Positions 38,601-47,808 are shown, counted from the stretch's first letter. The stretch is 64,000 nt of DNA from Pyropia yezoensis (GCA_009829735.1 CM020620.1:7828545-7892544); one strand, 5' to 3'. A program made the numbers and translations. The notes: a model not told the origin generated them from the letters alone.

Positions 38601-39700
38601 TTGCCCAGCTCTCCGGACCACAGGTGCCGATGTTCCTGGAGAAGCTTCTCCAGTGCCTCCTTCAAGTCGAGAGGGACGTTTTCTTGGTTGACCTTCGGCA
38701 TCCCGGGCGGTGCTTGTTCGGGCTTCGGAGTAGTACGGCCAGCCTGCTCTTGTTCCGGAGATACGTCTAAGGCCGTCAAGTTGGATGCCAGCTCTTGTTG
38801 CAGGTTGAAGAGGTCTTCCTTGCTCATAGCGCGGGCGGACCCCCGGTAAGGCTCTGCTGTACCAACTCGAGTGCCCTTGGCGAGGGTTATTGGCTTCCGG
38901 CTCACGTTGACGATCAGCACCGAGAACGGGGTGTGCCTCTCCACCTTCTTGTGGTGTCCGTGGGCTAGGTATAATCGGTGTTTCGCCAGAAATTCCTTGC
39001 GTCCGTAGATCAGGCATTGACCTGCAGTCCGGGTTGTGACTTGAACCTTGGTCTCCGAGCGAGGAGGTAGGAGCACCGGTTTGATGAGGGTCAAGGTAGA
39101 GGGTGGGATGCGTTCCTTCTGGTTCTTGGCCACACGAACCTTGGTGTCCAGGTGCTCCAGCACTGGTGACACAAACCCATGGTTGAACTGCACCTTTCCT
39201 TCTCCGGGTAGGATGCTCTTGACATGCTGCTTCTGGAAGTCCCAGCCTAGGATGAGGGGGACTGACAAGGTCTTGACTACTAGAAAGGGAAAAAGCATTG
39301 GTTCATTGTTGACATAGATGGCGACGGGAAGACGGCCAAGCGGTCGTAGGGTTTGACCTGATGCGTCTACAATCCGGGTCTTGGTAGGCGCTCTCCAGGC
39401 ATGTCGACGCCAGCCCGGAGGTAACAGGTTCTCAGTGATGACGCTTGGTCCGGCTCCCGTGTCGACCACCGGCGTAACAGCTTGGGGGAGGCTATCCCCC
39501 ACACGCATACGAGCATTAATCTTGAGGTTTTCCTTACGCAGGACGAGCAAGGTCCCCTTGAACAAACAGGGTGTCCAGGCGGCTACCGGTTGAGCAGGTA
39601 ACTGCCGTCCTTTCTCCCGGCACGCAAGGGGAGAACAGGTAGAAGTACCCTGCCGTTGGAGATTCGGGAAGACACTTGGGGAGAGCGCCTGCCCTACTCG
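35606..39700 (-). CDS. pol: Element B Pol polyprotein with chromodomain
   Basis: Placed from the codon after the slippery site at 39706-39700. I read the frame through 39700-39565 and found no stop and no ATG, so expression needs frameshifting. Numbering from 39565: protease DTGAG at 35-39; reverse transcriptase about 330-505, with CVDYRRLN, PFGLTNAPATFQ and catalytic YLDD at 490-493; RNase H with VLETDACGVQVG; integrase HHCC motif (AGHPGINR then CISCARN); DDE core (SMDILGP, LTDNGPQF, GQVERFNRTL); and a chromodomain with YLRVRWFGFNPADDTWEPSN, followed by an acidic tail. A chromovirus distinct in sequence from element A. Intact. Confidence 0.94.
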   Translation of the reverse strand, partial: RVGQALSPSVFPNLQRQGTSTCSPLACREKGRQLPAQPVAAWTPCLFKGTLLVLRKENLKINARMRVGDSLPQAVTPVVDTGAGPSVITENLLPPGWRRHAWRAPTKTRIVDASGQTLRPLGRLPVAIYVNNEPMLFPFLVVKTLSVPLILGWDFQKQHVKSILPGEGKVQFNHGFVSPVLEHLDTKVRVAKNQKERIPPSTLTLIKPVLLPPRSETKVQVTTRTAGQCLIYGRKEFLAKHRLYLAHGHHKKVERHTPFSVLIVNVSRKPITLAKGTRVGTAEPYRGSARAMSKEDLFNLQQELASNLTALDVSPEQEQAGRTTPKPEQAPPGMPKVNQENVPLDLKEALEKLLQEHRHLWSGELGKMDATLHRIQLKPDAKPVHMHPYRAGPHRRDEIEKQVNKMLKMDVIEPSDGEWAFPVVVVPKPGGHFRFCVDYRRLNEMTVKDVYPIPRMDDCLDFLGDATLFSTLDCNAGYWQIPLADEDKDKTTFTCHMGLFRCKRLPFGLTNAPATFQRAIDIILSGLRWRTCLVYLDDIIVFSKTPAEHLEHLREVLALLSKAGVTLKAEKCHLFETEVEYLGHVLSPGELRVNEKNIKALRHARQPKTQTELKSFLGMCNVYRRFVRDYALIARPLTKLTSKKLPAQLPVFDEKQTAAFEELKKRLTTTPVLALPKREGQFVLETDACGVQVGCSLLQQQPDGHFLPIGYYSRVLTPAEKHYSTTERECLAVVWACFLLRPYLEGQEFLIRTDHASLRWLLCMDSSQGRVARWRLRLSEFKYKVCTRAGREHHCADTMSRLETPAADTGPIPEEIPCFILPNVGRGWHAPLYETPDAHQPVTIHRMLEAQLTDPQCLELRHQMDLNRNSRFSESTDGLLVRVSPFDGATQVYVPRSLRTDILRLEHSSPQAGHPGINRMYASMRRHYYWETMASDVHKCLEACISCARNRLSQRKKTSKLLLFPAAEPFASLSMDILGPLHETSSGNIYLLIICDRFSKFTRAIPLRTITALDVTSAFCEYWIAAYGPPDSVLTDNGPQFASLFFQGVCDLMGIKNLNTTTYHPQTNGQVERFNRTLVDMLRHYVEEHQEDWDELLAVLTLAYNSRVHRTTGVAPLDFVTPRRLTNFSLERIPDGLQPALKSGPKAKDEFLEQLKLLLPRVKESISKTQERYKRDYDKGVREKNKELGGGDWVFVDNHSKTRGKLDSRTDGPYEILNTDGWTFLLDVDGSPYRVSSDHVTRAPPPSQRDLTRRKRTAIPWLSQEEGREFVYVKFVDHAWRDGRLYLRVRWFGFNPADDTWEPSNRLPIADVCAYTRRNGIEGTPVARAGKILESDTEEDQEDGATQDPRDETSSPATDAEQED

Positions 39701-41454
39701 TTTCCCGGCTCCGAGGAGTCCTTAGAGGTTTCGGTCTCCAGGTCGAAGTCCGTAGGAGCTTCCCTTGCCAGAGCCTCCGTGATGCTCTGTAAGGTTGCCA
39801 CTCGGATGGCATGTACCTGTGCCTTGTCCATCTTGGAGGGTGCCCGCCGGTCAGCCCAGTTGACCGCCTTTGCAAACACCAGTCCTTGACGCTTGAGTTT
39901 CTCCTGGAGATCCTCGGGAATGGTCGGGCACTGGTAGGACATATGATCCTCCTTCTGGCACAGCCAGCAAGACCGGAACCGCTGGTTCCTGATCTGCTTG
40001 GGGGCGACCAGGGAAGGTTGCTCCTTAGAAACGAAGCCGCCCCACTTGTCCCTTGACTCCATGGGTGAGGCCTCGCCAACTGCGAGTACCGGTACAGGGT
40101 TATCACCTCCCTTATACTTGTCGGGTCCGGGACGAACTCGCGACAACGGCTTGGGGGTTGATACCATAGGAGCCTGGAGGGCCTTGGCTTGCCGGTGCTT
40201 GCCCTGGGTATAGGCCATCAACTGCTGGAAGGTATGTTCTTGATGTTCCTGGTTGTAGTTCTCCGCATCCACTTGAAGATATTCAGGAAGCCCCTCCGAG
40301 AAGATCATCTTGAGCCTGTCCTCAGGGTAAACGTTGCCACAAGCATCGCTCATCTCCCGGACACGACGGGCGAACGCCTCTGGAGTCTCTTGTCTCTCCA
40401 TGGTTGCCCGGTTCAGCCTACCGACTGCCTTACGCAGGGAGTCCGCGTCTGCGTAGTTGGACAGGAGCCAGTTGACCGCCTCCGGATAACTCGCGACGGT
40501 ACGTCCAACAATGTGCCCGGCAGAGTCTGGTAGAACCTGTGCAAACCGCTGTTCCGCTTCTCCGGTCATGAAGTTAACCAGGAGATAGAGAGCCTTGCCC
40601 TCGGACACATCGTTGTCATTGCATGCCTTGACAAACCGGCGCAGGAAGGCAAAGATAAGCGCCGGTCTCTTCCCGGAAAACTTAGGATGCCCCCCAAAGC
40701 TCGGTTGCATTCGCCGGTTCAGGGATGCCATCTTCTTGGCCATCTTCCGGGTGTAACCTTGGTCTTGGTTCTCCAGCCGGTAGTTACCCCAATACGTGAC
40801 CTTGTTCAGGGTGGCATCTCCCACTTGGTGGGCAGGGAAGTCGAACTCGACTAGCCTGCGCCGGGTAGGACCGGGAGATGCATCCCAGTCATATCCCTCC
40901 TCAGAGCTGGAGGAACTGGTCTCGCTGGTGCTAGAGCGGCGGCGACGACGCCGACGCCTACGGCTGCTCCGGTCACCGGTCTTGGAGCTCCCCGCCCCAT
41001 AGGACGCAAGGGGAGGAAAAGCTTGGCCGGTCCCAGGAGTCGAAGTCTCAGGAAGACCCGTAGAACCAGTCATAGCGGTGCCTCTGGCACTGCTAGTGCC
41101 CACAGGAAGAGGTGTATACACCCAGCTGCCATGTGTGGGTCCAGGAGTAAACACACCAGGGGCTATCCCTGGAGGTTGAAGAGTAGAACCGACAGGAGGG
41201 AGACGTCTGCTGCGAGCGGACTCAAACGCCGTTGACCCCGGGGTGGCTCCCACAGGAGGAACAGCCGGAGGAACGGGAGCAGGCGGTACTTGGCCGCCTG
41301 TAGACTCCAGTCCACTACCGGATGTCACGCCCAGGTCTGCTTCACCCGTAGGGAGAACGCCGGGTTGGGCACCGTCCCCCGCGGTGACCAGGGATGCGTC
41401 AAGGGACGCGGGGTCTACCCCTTCGGGCACCGTCGTGCCAGGGAGGGTAGCCAT
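39694..41454 (-). CDS. gag: Element B Gag
   Basis: 586 codons from the ATG at 41454. The N-terminal 170 residues are Pro/Gly/Thr-rich, followed by an Arg tract (RRRRRRRR) and an acidic patch. The capsid-like region (about 225-430) is of the Retrotrans_gag type (FLRRFVKACNDNDVSEGKALYLLVNFMTGEAEQRF, with QETPEAFARRVREM after it). A CCHC knuckle (CWLCQKEDHMSYQC) lies near residues 496-509. The protein assembles the particle and packages the RNA. The ORF ends in TAG immediately after the slippery heptamer plus one codon, so most ribosomes stop here and a fraction shift into pol. Confidence 0.92.
   Translation of the reverse strand: MATLPGTTVPEGVDPASLDASLVTAGDGAQPGVLPTGEADLGVTSGSGLESTGGQVPPAPVPPAVPPVGATPGSTAFESARSRRLPPVGSTLQPPGIAPGVFTPGPTHGSWVYTPLPVGTSSARGTAMTGSTGLPETSTPGTGQAFPPLASYGAGSSKTGDRSSRRRRRRRRRSSTSETSSSSSEEGYDWDASPGPTRRRLVEFDFPAHQVGDATLNKVTYWGNYRLENQDQGYTRKMAKKMASLNRRMQPSFGGHPKFSGKRPALIFAFLRRFVKACNDNDVSEGKALYLLVNFMTGEAEQRFAQVLPDSAGHIVGRTVASYPEAVNWLLSNYADADSLRKAVGRLNRATMERQETPEAFARRVREMSDACGNVYPEDRLKMIFSEGLPEYLQVDAENYNQEHQEHTFQQLMAYTQGKHRQAKALQAPMVSTPKPLSRVRPGPDKYKGGDNPVPVLAVGEASPMESRDKWGGFVSKEQPSLVAPKQIRNQRFRSCWLCQKEDHMSYQCPTIPEDLQEKLKRQGLVFAKAVNWADRRAPSKMDKAQVHAIRVATLQSITEALAREAPTDFDLETETSKDSSEPGNE
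39700..39706 (-). promoter_or_regulatory. -1 frameshift slippery heptamer, element B
   Basis: GGGAAAC, read G GGA AAC in the gag frame, followed at once by GAG and the TAG stop. The -1 frame is pol and stays open. The same heptamer sits at the same place in element A. Confidence 0.8.
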
Positions 41455-41641
41455 GTTGGTCTCTTGACAGCCACAGTCCAGTTACCTGCGTGTCCAAAGA
41501 TCGCAAGACCACAAGAGAGGGGTTGGAGAGCCAGGAATGGGGTTCCCGTGAACGGGTGCAAATAATTCCCAAACCACAGAAAAAGACAGAATAGGAACAA
41601 CGCAACCGCTGCTCCCAAATGTCTCTTCTCAAACACTCCAA

Positions 41642-41659
41642 TCCCCTGCTGCTCCACCA
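41642..41659 (-). other. Element B primer-binding site
   Basis: TGGTGGAGCAGCAGGGGA on the minus strand, about five bases inside the 5' LTR. It starts with TGG, complementary to a tRNA 3' CCA. The same 18 bases follow the LTR at 62903-62920. The tRNA identity is not assigned. Confidence 0.8.
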
Positions 41660-41663
41660 AATA

Positions 41664-42237
41664 TGTGGTATAAAACTCGATCCTCTCAGACACGTGTCAA
41701 TATCCCTCGGGGGAAAGGGACAGGTAACGCAGAAAGGGGAACTACGAGAATGGTATGCCTGTTGCCTCACGTGCCTGCTCGCAGAGCAAACAGATACGCA
41801 CGGTAGTGCACACGGGGAAGAGGAAAGCAAACGCGCAGTTGTCTTTTTCCCTGAGGGCGCGGGCCGAGGGCGCCTCGCTGTCCCTCTTAACGTGCATCTG
41901 GGGGAACCCCGGCACGTTGGCCCGGTAGCCCCCCCCCATAACCCCGAGTGGCCCCGACCCGAGTCTAACCTCGTCAGGTCGGGGGCCACTATCACTACTA
42001 ATTCTATTCCCACTCACTAATCTCACACTCAAATTCTCTCAAATCAAGTCCCTCACAAATATGCAAAAACACATCAGAAATCCCTCTCTCGCGTGTGGAT
42101 AGCGTAGTCCACCGCATCCCAGTGCCGGGCACGGGCCACGGCCGCCAACCATCGCCACACGGCGGGCGTGTTCTGGCACCTGGTGCCCTCTGGTTGCAGT
42201 CCCGGGTCGGCGCCAAGTCGGGGCCAGGGATGCTACA
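41664..42237 (-). repeat. Element B 5' LTR (574 bp)
   Basis: Starts TGTAGCATCC at 42237 and ends TATACCACA at 41664. It matches the LTR at 32637-33155 apart from a few single-base differences, mostly in homopolymers. Confidence 0.88.
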
Positions 42238-42995
42238 CGGCCCAGGGTACGGGCCTGACTATTCGAGTAGGTCAACGACTTGTTGACCAACCCATATGTC
42301 TCACAGTCGAAGACATCCTTGAACAATGGATTATTCACCACTATCTTTCCTGGGACGACTCTAGTCCCAAGACGGTCCGTGTGAGTCACACGACCACGTC
42401 GGGTAAGATCCTCTTCACCCGACTTGCCACTCGCAGAGGACTCAGACTCTGAGTCCACCTCACGACGGAGAGTACGTCGAATCTCCTGTCGCTTCTGACG
42501 CCTCGAGGCCTGCTCAGGCGGAGGGGTGTTCCCCTTCAACGCCTTCCCCACCTCTTCTCGCACGACTTGTGCGATGGCAGTCATCACCGAGTCATCCACG
42601 ATACCGGATGAGCCAGGTGGAGCTTGACTCGAGCTCCCACCCGGTCCTTCGGACACCAGTCGTGGCGCGGACCCACCAACCCGGGGTACGGAACTCCCCG
42701 TCCCGTCACCTCTGCCGGTCGGCGGTCCCATGCCGAAGTGAGTGTCGTCACTCCTCGAAGAGGTTGCCGGAACCTGACGCTGGCTCGGCGCTCCCACCGG
42801 AGAAGGGCGAACTCCGCCCGTCTCTTCCGGGGACGGCCTGGGAAGGAACCTGGCCGACCGCCGTCGGGGTCCAACCTCTGGACCCACCACATCCGCACTG
42901 CCCGGCCTGGGTGGTACTCCGCCCGTCGGGGGAGGACTACGCTCCCCCTCCCCAGGTACACTCGGCGCAATGGGGGGGTCTCCCTCACCAGCCAT
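42238..42995 (-). pseudogene. gag: Element C Gag, N-terminal part, truncated by element B
   Basis: Opens at the ATG at 42995 (MAGEGDPP). About 110 Pro/Gly/Ser-rich residues are followed by a short helical segment (DSVMTAIAQVVREEVGKAL), a basic stretch (RRQKRQEIRRTLRRE) and an acidic Ser patch. A more ordered region (NNPLFKDVFDCETYGLVNKSL) comes next, and the frame then runs into the element B LTR. Position and composition, directly after an LTR and primer-binding site, identify it as Gag; no capsid motif is left to confirm this. Confidence 0.7.
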
Positions 42996-43290
42996 CTCCA
43001 CAAGAGTCACGTGGAGTCAACCAAAATGACCAAACGGTGTCCAGAGTCGGGGATCGTCAGCTAGGGAGTTCCTAGAGCACGTTCCACCCCTCCACCTACC
43101 TCAAGGAAGGCGGTGAGGTTTCCCGAAACTCCGGGTCTCCCACCAAGACTCACGGTGGCCAACCTCGTCACCCAGCGAACGCTCGGAACGTAGGCGAGTC
43201 GATCGTGTCACCGGAAGTCTCGGTGCCGAAGGGGGAGAGGGGCCAACTTGGTCCCGTCTCCGGTCAAGGGAGGTACCAAAGTCGATATCC

Positions 43291-43310
43291 TCTCCCCCGC
43301 TGATCCACAA
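43291..43310 (-). other. Element C primer-binding site (diverged)
   Basis: TTGTGGATCAGCGGGGGA on the minus strand, just inside the LTR. It matches the element B site at 15 of 18 positions, suggesting the same or a related tRNA primer. Confidence 0.55.
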
Positions 43311-43312
43311 AC

Positions 43313-43852
43313 TGTAGCAGTAATCCCAACCACCAACCCCGAGTTAGGGAAGGAAGAGGGAGAACTGCCGATACCCCAACTTGGGACACCGGAAGCAAGC
43401 ACGTCCAGTCCGCCGAACACGCGACTTGCGTGTGGTGAGCGGGTCCACTCACCAAGGCACGAACAAGATGTGTCGGAGCCAGACGGTGTTTACTTGCTTG
43501 GCCAGCCAAGGTGGGCCCTCCCCGCCTTGCTGTCCCTCCTTATCAACCCTCCTCACACGCTCACGCAACCCCTCAAAACACTCAGAAAATGAACCCTCAA
43601 ACAAACCAATCATATCACTCCACATGCAAAGCACTCAAAGCGTAGAAATCCGTCTGGCTCCCGTGCAAAAATCCCAAGAAACAAATACCAGCAGCATTAC
43701 CCTGCTCTAGTATGTCGGAAGTCCTAGTCGAATTTCCGTCCAGAAGTCAGAAGTTTCACCATCGTGGGTCGGGTGAATTTCGACTTCCGGTCAGGTCCAC
43801 TTGACCCGAATCTCCAAAGTATTGGTACCGAATTCCGGCCCAATCTCCCACA
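43313..43852 (-). repeat. Element C 5' LTR (540 bp)
   Basis: Plus-strand ends TGTAGCAGTA and CTCCCACA. It is the same length as the solo LTR at 52689-53228 and differs from it by about six substitutions seen by eye. Confidence 0.9.
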
Positions 43853-44123
43853 TCAACTGGCGGTGGTAAAGACCCGTCCGGTAGGGCTGGGACCGTACCG
43901 GCTTGGCCCCCGGCGTCAACGTTATACGATGGGGCGTGATGTCCATACGGCCTAGCTGGCCATCCCATAATTCCCTGTAGCGGGCCACCAAATCTCGTAT
44001 GGCCTCGTACAACTCGGGTGGGATCAACTCGTAGGCAATCCGCGGCATCTTAGGGCCGTCTTGATTTCGAGCCTCCGCTTCACTGTTCATATGTGAAGCG
44101 TCGTTGGCCTGCCCTGAGTCCAA
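43853..44123 (-). pseudogene. Pol fragment of a fourth gypsy element (D), cut by element C
   Basis: Minus-strand frame with YELIPPELYEAIRDLVARY, LWDGQLGRMDITPHRI and GAKPVRSQPYRTG. These match the segment just before the reverse transcriptase domain in elements A and B (compare HRIDLVPGARPARSQPHRAG). The frame is lost at 43852 where the element C LTR starts. A further 150 bp upstream (to about 44269) keeps a similar open frame. No other part of this copy is in view. Confidence 0.75.
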
Positions 44124-44269
44124 TTTGGGCCCTTGCGCTTCACCGGCTTCGACTCTTGGACCTTCAGCCAGCGTCCCGATTGGGGCGGCACCTTCGCCAG
44201 GGGGTGAGCACGGCCCTTCGTAGGTCTTGTAGACAGGCCCATCGTAGTGCTAAACGAGGCCAACTGCAT

Positions 44270-44737
44270 AACCCTTGGGGAGGGGGGGAGGGTATGTACA
44301 TACTATGTTATGTATGTCTGTAGCATCCGAGTCGCGCTTCGTGCCATGGCTGGGCCGTCGTCCAAAATCACATCCGTGGGCGGCGTGAAAATGTGTCGAA
44401 AGCTTTGTAATCTCTCCTCGATTCAAAAAAACATATGAAGATGCGTGGGAGGCGGACAGCATCTGACGACGCCATCGTTAAATATTATGTATGTACTTTA
44501 TGGGTATTTCTTTACACGTGGCAGTACGGACGAGAAGAAATCTGCCCAATGCAGAATTTCTCTTGTGTCAGCATAGATGAGCGACGTCAAGCCCATGGCC
44601 AGTCCGAAATGGACGTGCGGGGATGCGCTGTGTTGTTCGGGTCGACCCTCTGGCTGGCATCTTGCGTGTCTACGCTGGGCGTGCCCACCGCCAGCGTCTT
44701 CAGTCGCCACCTATTGCCTGCGCTTCTAGTCGACGCC
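44270..44737. promoter_or_regulatory. Upstream region of the membrane-protein gene
   Basis: About 470 bp of more AT-rich DNA (for example 44395-44500) between the dead pol fragment and the next gene. An open frame runs through it in the frame of the gene below but looks non-coding. No clear TATA box can be fixed. Confidence 0.35.
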
Positions 44738-45902
44738 ATGAACTGTACATGGCGCCGCCGACGGCTCCTCTCTCCTTCTTTGGTTGCCATCTTGACCGTG
44801 GGCGTTGTTGCCGCCACCACGGCGGCCAGACGAGTTGCCGCCGTCGAACAACCTGCCGGCAAGGCCGACCCCCACTCCGGTGAGTTTGACTATTATCGGG
44901 AGTGGGGTAACAAGCACCTGGCACCCGATCATGCGCCTGATGGTAACGACGCGGGCGCCAAGGCGGTGTATGATGAGTACGAGTCGTTTGTGGAGGGGGT
45001 GGAGAGCGTGATGGGCGACCAGCGGGCAGCAGCTTCCAAGCGGGACGTGGTGGACCTGGGCCAGTCTCTGCACCTGCTGGACACTAAGTTTGAGCACTTG
45101 AAGGAGAGCCTGTACGAGCAGATGGTCATGGCAGCGGCCCGTCGGGGCTCCAAGGGCAAGGGCGCCGCGGTGGCAGAGGGGCAGGCTCTCGCGCGCAAGG
45201 TGAAGAGCAAGTATACCAACGTGCGGACCATTGCGAGGGACGTGCTGGACCTCATGGACAGCAATGCACAGGCGGTGGAGCACGTGAGTGAGACAATGAC
45301 AGGGCTGGAAAAGGTGGTCGGCGAGCTGCAGAAGAATTTGGAGCAGCACCACAAGGAGGTAACGGATGTACGTGCGATGGGCCTAGGCTCTTGTCTTTTT
45401 ATTTTCTTGTGTGCTGGTGGGGGTGTTATGCTGGCGGTGGGTTGCCGTCGGGAGCTGGGTGACTTCCGATGGGTTGCCCGTGGGCGCCGTTGTCTCTCTC
45501 GCTGCAAGACGGGGGAGCCCTCTGTTTGGTATGGCTGTGCCGTGGATGGTGGACGCGGACCTCTTCGTGCCCACTGTGTATTCTGACAGTTCGGAGAGTG
45601 TTTCCCCCGCTGCTGTTGCTCTCGATTGTCCATGCGTCGCGAATGTGTGTGTTCGTACCCTGGGAACGGGCTGCAGCTGGGTAACTCTGTCAAACGGCTG
45701 GATGACAGCTCGCACTCGCTCATGGATACGCATGCTTCATCTGTCAGCGGCCCAAAAGTCAACGTCGGCGCTGCAGTCGGGCGCTATGCCATCGTCGACC
45801 AAGATCTATTTTCTGCTGCTGGTCGAGATGGCCGGGCTCTGTGGGTTCGCGCTGTTCCGGCGGCGGCGGTCGCGGGTCAAGTACTCTGCCAAACTCTATT
45901 GA
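44738..45902 (+). CDS. Signal-peptide, coiled-coil, membrane-anchored protein (two exons proposed)
   Basis: Exon 1 starts at the ATG at 44738. The first ~30 residues (RRRRLLSPSLVAILTVGVVA) look like a signal peptide. A mainly helical region of about 170 residues follows, ending in a coiled coil (VSETMTGLEKVVGELQKNL). The frame then becomes intron-like. I propose a donor at 45359 (GAG|GTAACG) or 45368 (GAT|GTACGT) and a phase-matched acceptor at 45776 (GCTGCAG|TCG). Exon 2 runs to the TGA at 45902 and encodes a membrane helix (IYFLLLVEMAGLCGFALF) followed by a basic tail (RRRRSRVKYSAKLY). This gives about 248 residues. A lumenal coiled coil with a C-terminal anchor recalls ER-Golgi cargo receptors, but no lectin or GOLD domain is recognised, so the function is left open. 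Exon 2 is surer than the intron borders; an alternative acceptor is at 45746. Confidence 0.55.
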
Positions 45903-46217
45903 GCCACTTTTCCTTCCCGTATGCCTTCTCCCTCTCCATCCCGGTATTTTTCACTTCCCGCCCCTTCCCCACGAACGCATTGCGTATTACATACAAGGTC
46001 GCCTGCCCATACGGGCCCATTGTGGGTGTGGCTGCTCTCGCGAGAGTTCTCCTTCTGCTCATGTCAAGGGGGCCAGGACGTAGAGCTTTCCATGCAAACA
46101 GATTTTCTCGCGCGCAGTGTTGGTGGAGAGGCCCCCAACGCCTGTGCGGTGCCATCGATCCTCATGCTCCGTACGGGCATGGCCAAGCACAATCCGCCAC
46201 TGCGGATACACTTCGTG

Positions 46218-47808
46218 TCAAGTTTGCTGCTTTGCCCAGGCATCCATGGCCGCCGCCTCCCGCTGCTCCTTTTCTTGCTTGCGTTTCCGCGCATTCCATA
46301 CCGCCGCCCACGCCGCCGCCTCTGACGCCTCGTCCAGCCCGTCAACAGGCTTGATCGGCATCGCCGGGGCGCCCGCAGCAACCACGTTGGGTGGCACGTC
46401 TCGCGTGACAACGCTCCCCGCACCGATTACCGAGTGATCCCCAACGGTGACCCCCGGGTTAATAATAGACCGGCCGCCTACCCACACACCGTCGCCAAGC
46501 GTAATGGGGAAGGCAAACTCACGGCCTGCTTCACGGTCGGTCGGATTCGTGGGGTGTGTGGCGGCATAGAGTTGGACGCCTGGACCAAGGAGAACATTGT
46601 CTCCAATCGTGACTTTGGCGCAGTCGAGGATAACCTGTCGGCGGACCAGCCAATGCTCGTCGACCAACACAGCACAACGAAACAAAAAAAAGGCGAGAGG
46701 TAGTCCACGGAAACTATCTGTGCGATAGAAATGGGGTACAACTGTTAGAGCGAATGCCAGGCCAGAAGAACTGCCCCTCAAGCCAAAATCGCAACAATAA
46801 CAAGGGCATGTGACGGGCAAGAAGCATCCTGGAGAACAGCGGGGGCCAGGCAGCTTGGCACGTACGCAGTCAAAGTTGCAGTAGAAGTTGTCCCCAATGA
46901 AGACGTTGCAGCCGTAGTCCACACGCAGAGGCGGCGTGACGCTGCGCAAAAGCAAACCCACTCACAGAGTGACCAAAAACCAGCGTCACACATCACCGAC
47001 CGCAAGAAAAAAGACCAGCAGCACACAGTGGGCCCGTTGGAAACCACCGCAGCGACCAGGAGGCAAGCTCATTGAAAACCGAGGGGACGTCAGAATGCGC
47101 ACACACCCAGGCCGCTCCGTGTCCTTCACTGCCCCCCCTACCACCATCGTAGCAGACCACATACGACTGTCTCCAGAACGAGTGCACTCTGAAGCGGTCC
47201 GGCGACGCTGCGACTTACATGCACGTGTGGCCCACTTTGCCAAACAGGCGCTCCTGGATACGCTCCCGCCCGGCCGCATCGTGCGGGTCGAGAGCAGCCA
47301 GAGCGGCGCACGCCACAGCCGCCTCGGCGCGAAGACGCACCAGCTCTGGGTCGGAGCAGCTGTAAAAGTCCCCCGACACCATCTGCGGGTAGTTGGCGGT
47401 CGTCAAGCGCGGGGAGCAGCCCCACGTTAGCAAACATAGTAGCGGCAACACCCGCACATCGCCCAGCCCCAACCCAAGTCCACAGCACAACGGAAGACGG
47501 GGCACATGCCCGCAGGAGCGGCTCGCGTCAGCAGGGTAGTCCTGGCAAACACGCGGCGCAGTGGTCCGCCATGATGGCCACGCGCAGTGAGACCGTTAAA
47601 CCCATTAACACCCCTCCCAGGTGGCACGCATCGCTAGTCCGTCGACATAGCCCCCTATCAGACGCAGACGGACGCCGCCAGCACGACGACTGGCACCCGC
47701 CCGGGGGGAGCCCGTCCTGGTGCCGCCCCAACAACGCACCCGTTCCAGGTTGGAGCGCGTGTCCCCGGCGGGGACACCATTCTCAGCGCCGGTCACCGTG
47801 TCGGCCAT
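46218..47808 (-). CDS. Maltose/galactoside-type O-acetyltransferase, four exons
   Basis: Exons on the minus strand: 47808-47740, 47382-47219, 46941-46866 and 46634-46218. Introns are 357, 277 and 231 bp, all GT-AG (donors GTGCGT, GTAAGT, GTACGT). The coding length is 726 nt, or 241 residues, with phases matching at every junction. Joined motifs: SNLER|MVSGDFYSCSDPELV (family N-terminal helix), RLFGKVGHTC|IVTPPLRVDYG, and NFYCNFDC|VILDCAKVTIGDN, exactly where the family continues. The left-handed beta-helix hexapeptide region follows, with the catalytic His in AATHPTNP and then GDGVWVGGRSIINPGVTVG. The C-terminus ends in a charged tail of about 40 residues. The family transfers acetyl from acetyl-CoA to sugar hydroxyls. 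It is a trimeric enzyme, probably cytosolic, as no targeting sequence is seen. The introns argue against bacterial contamination. Confidence 0.9.

Larger units (their letters stand above)
32637..42237 (-). mobile_element. Chromovirus B: nearly complete Ty3/gypsy element with antisense ORF
   Basis: Order in element orientation: 5' LTR (574 bp), primer-binding site, gag, -1 frameshift, pol with a chromodomain, opposite-strand ORF, polypurine tract, 3' LTR (first ~54 bp, on the plus-strand side, lost in the gap). The two LTRs are almost identical, and the differences seen are mostly single-base changes in homopolymer runs, so the insertion is young. It lies inside the gag of element C. Confidence 0.93.
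42238..43852 (-). mobile_element. Element C: 5' end of a third LTR retrotransposon, interrupted by element B
   Basis: A 540-bp LTR (43313-43852), a diverged primer-binding site and the N-terminal part of gag, all on the minus strand. The sequence stops at 42237/42238 where element B begins. The rest of element C should lie on the far side of element B but is not recognisable there because of the gap. A solo LTR of the same family is at 52689-53228. Confidence 0.85.

Noticed and set aside
42039..42237. Continuation of the element C gag frame below 42238
   Set aside because: That stretch is the element B LTR; the frame only happens to stay open.
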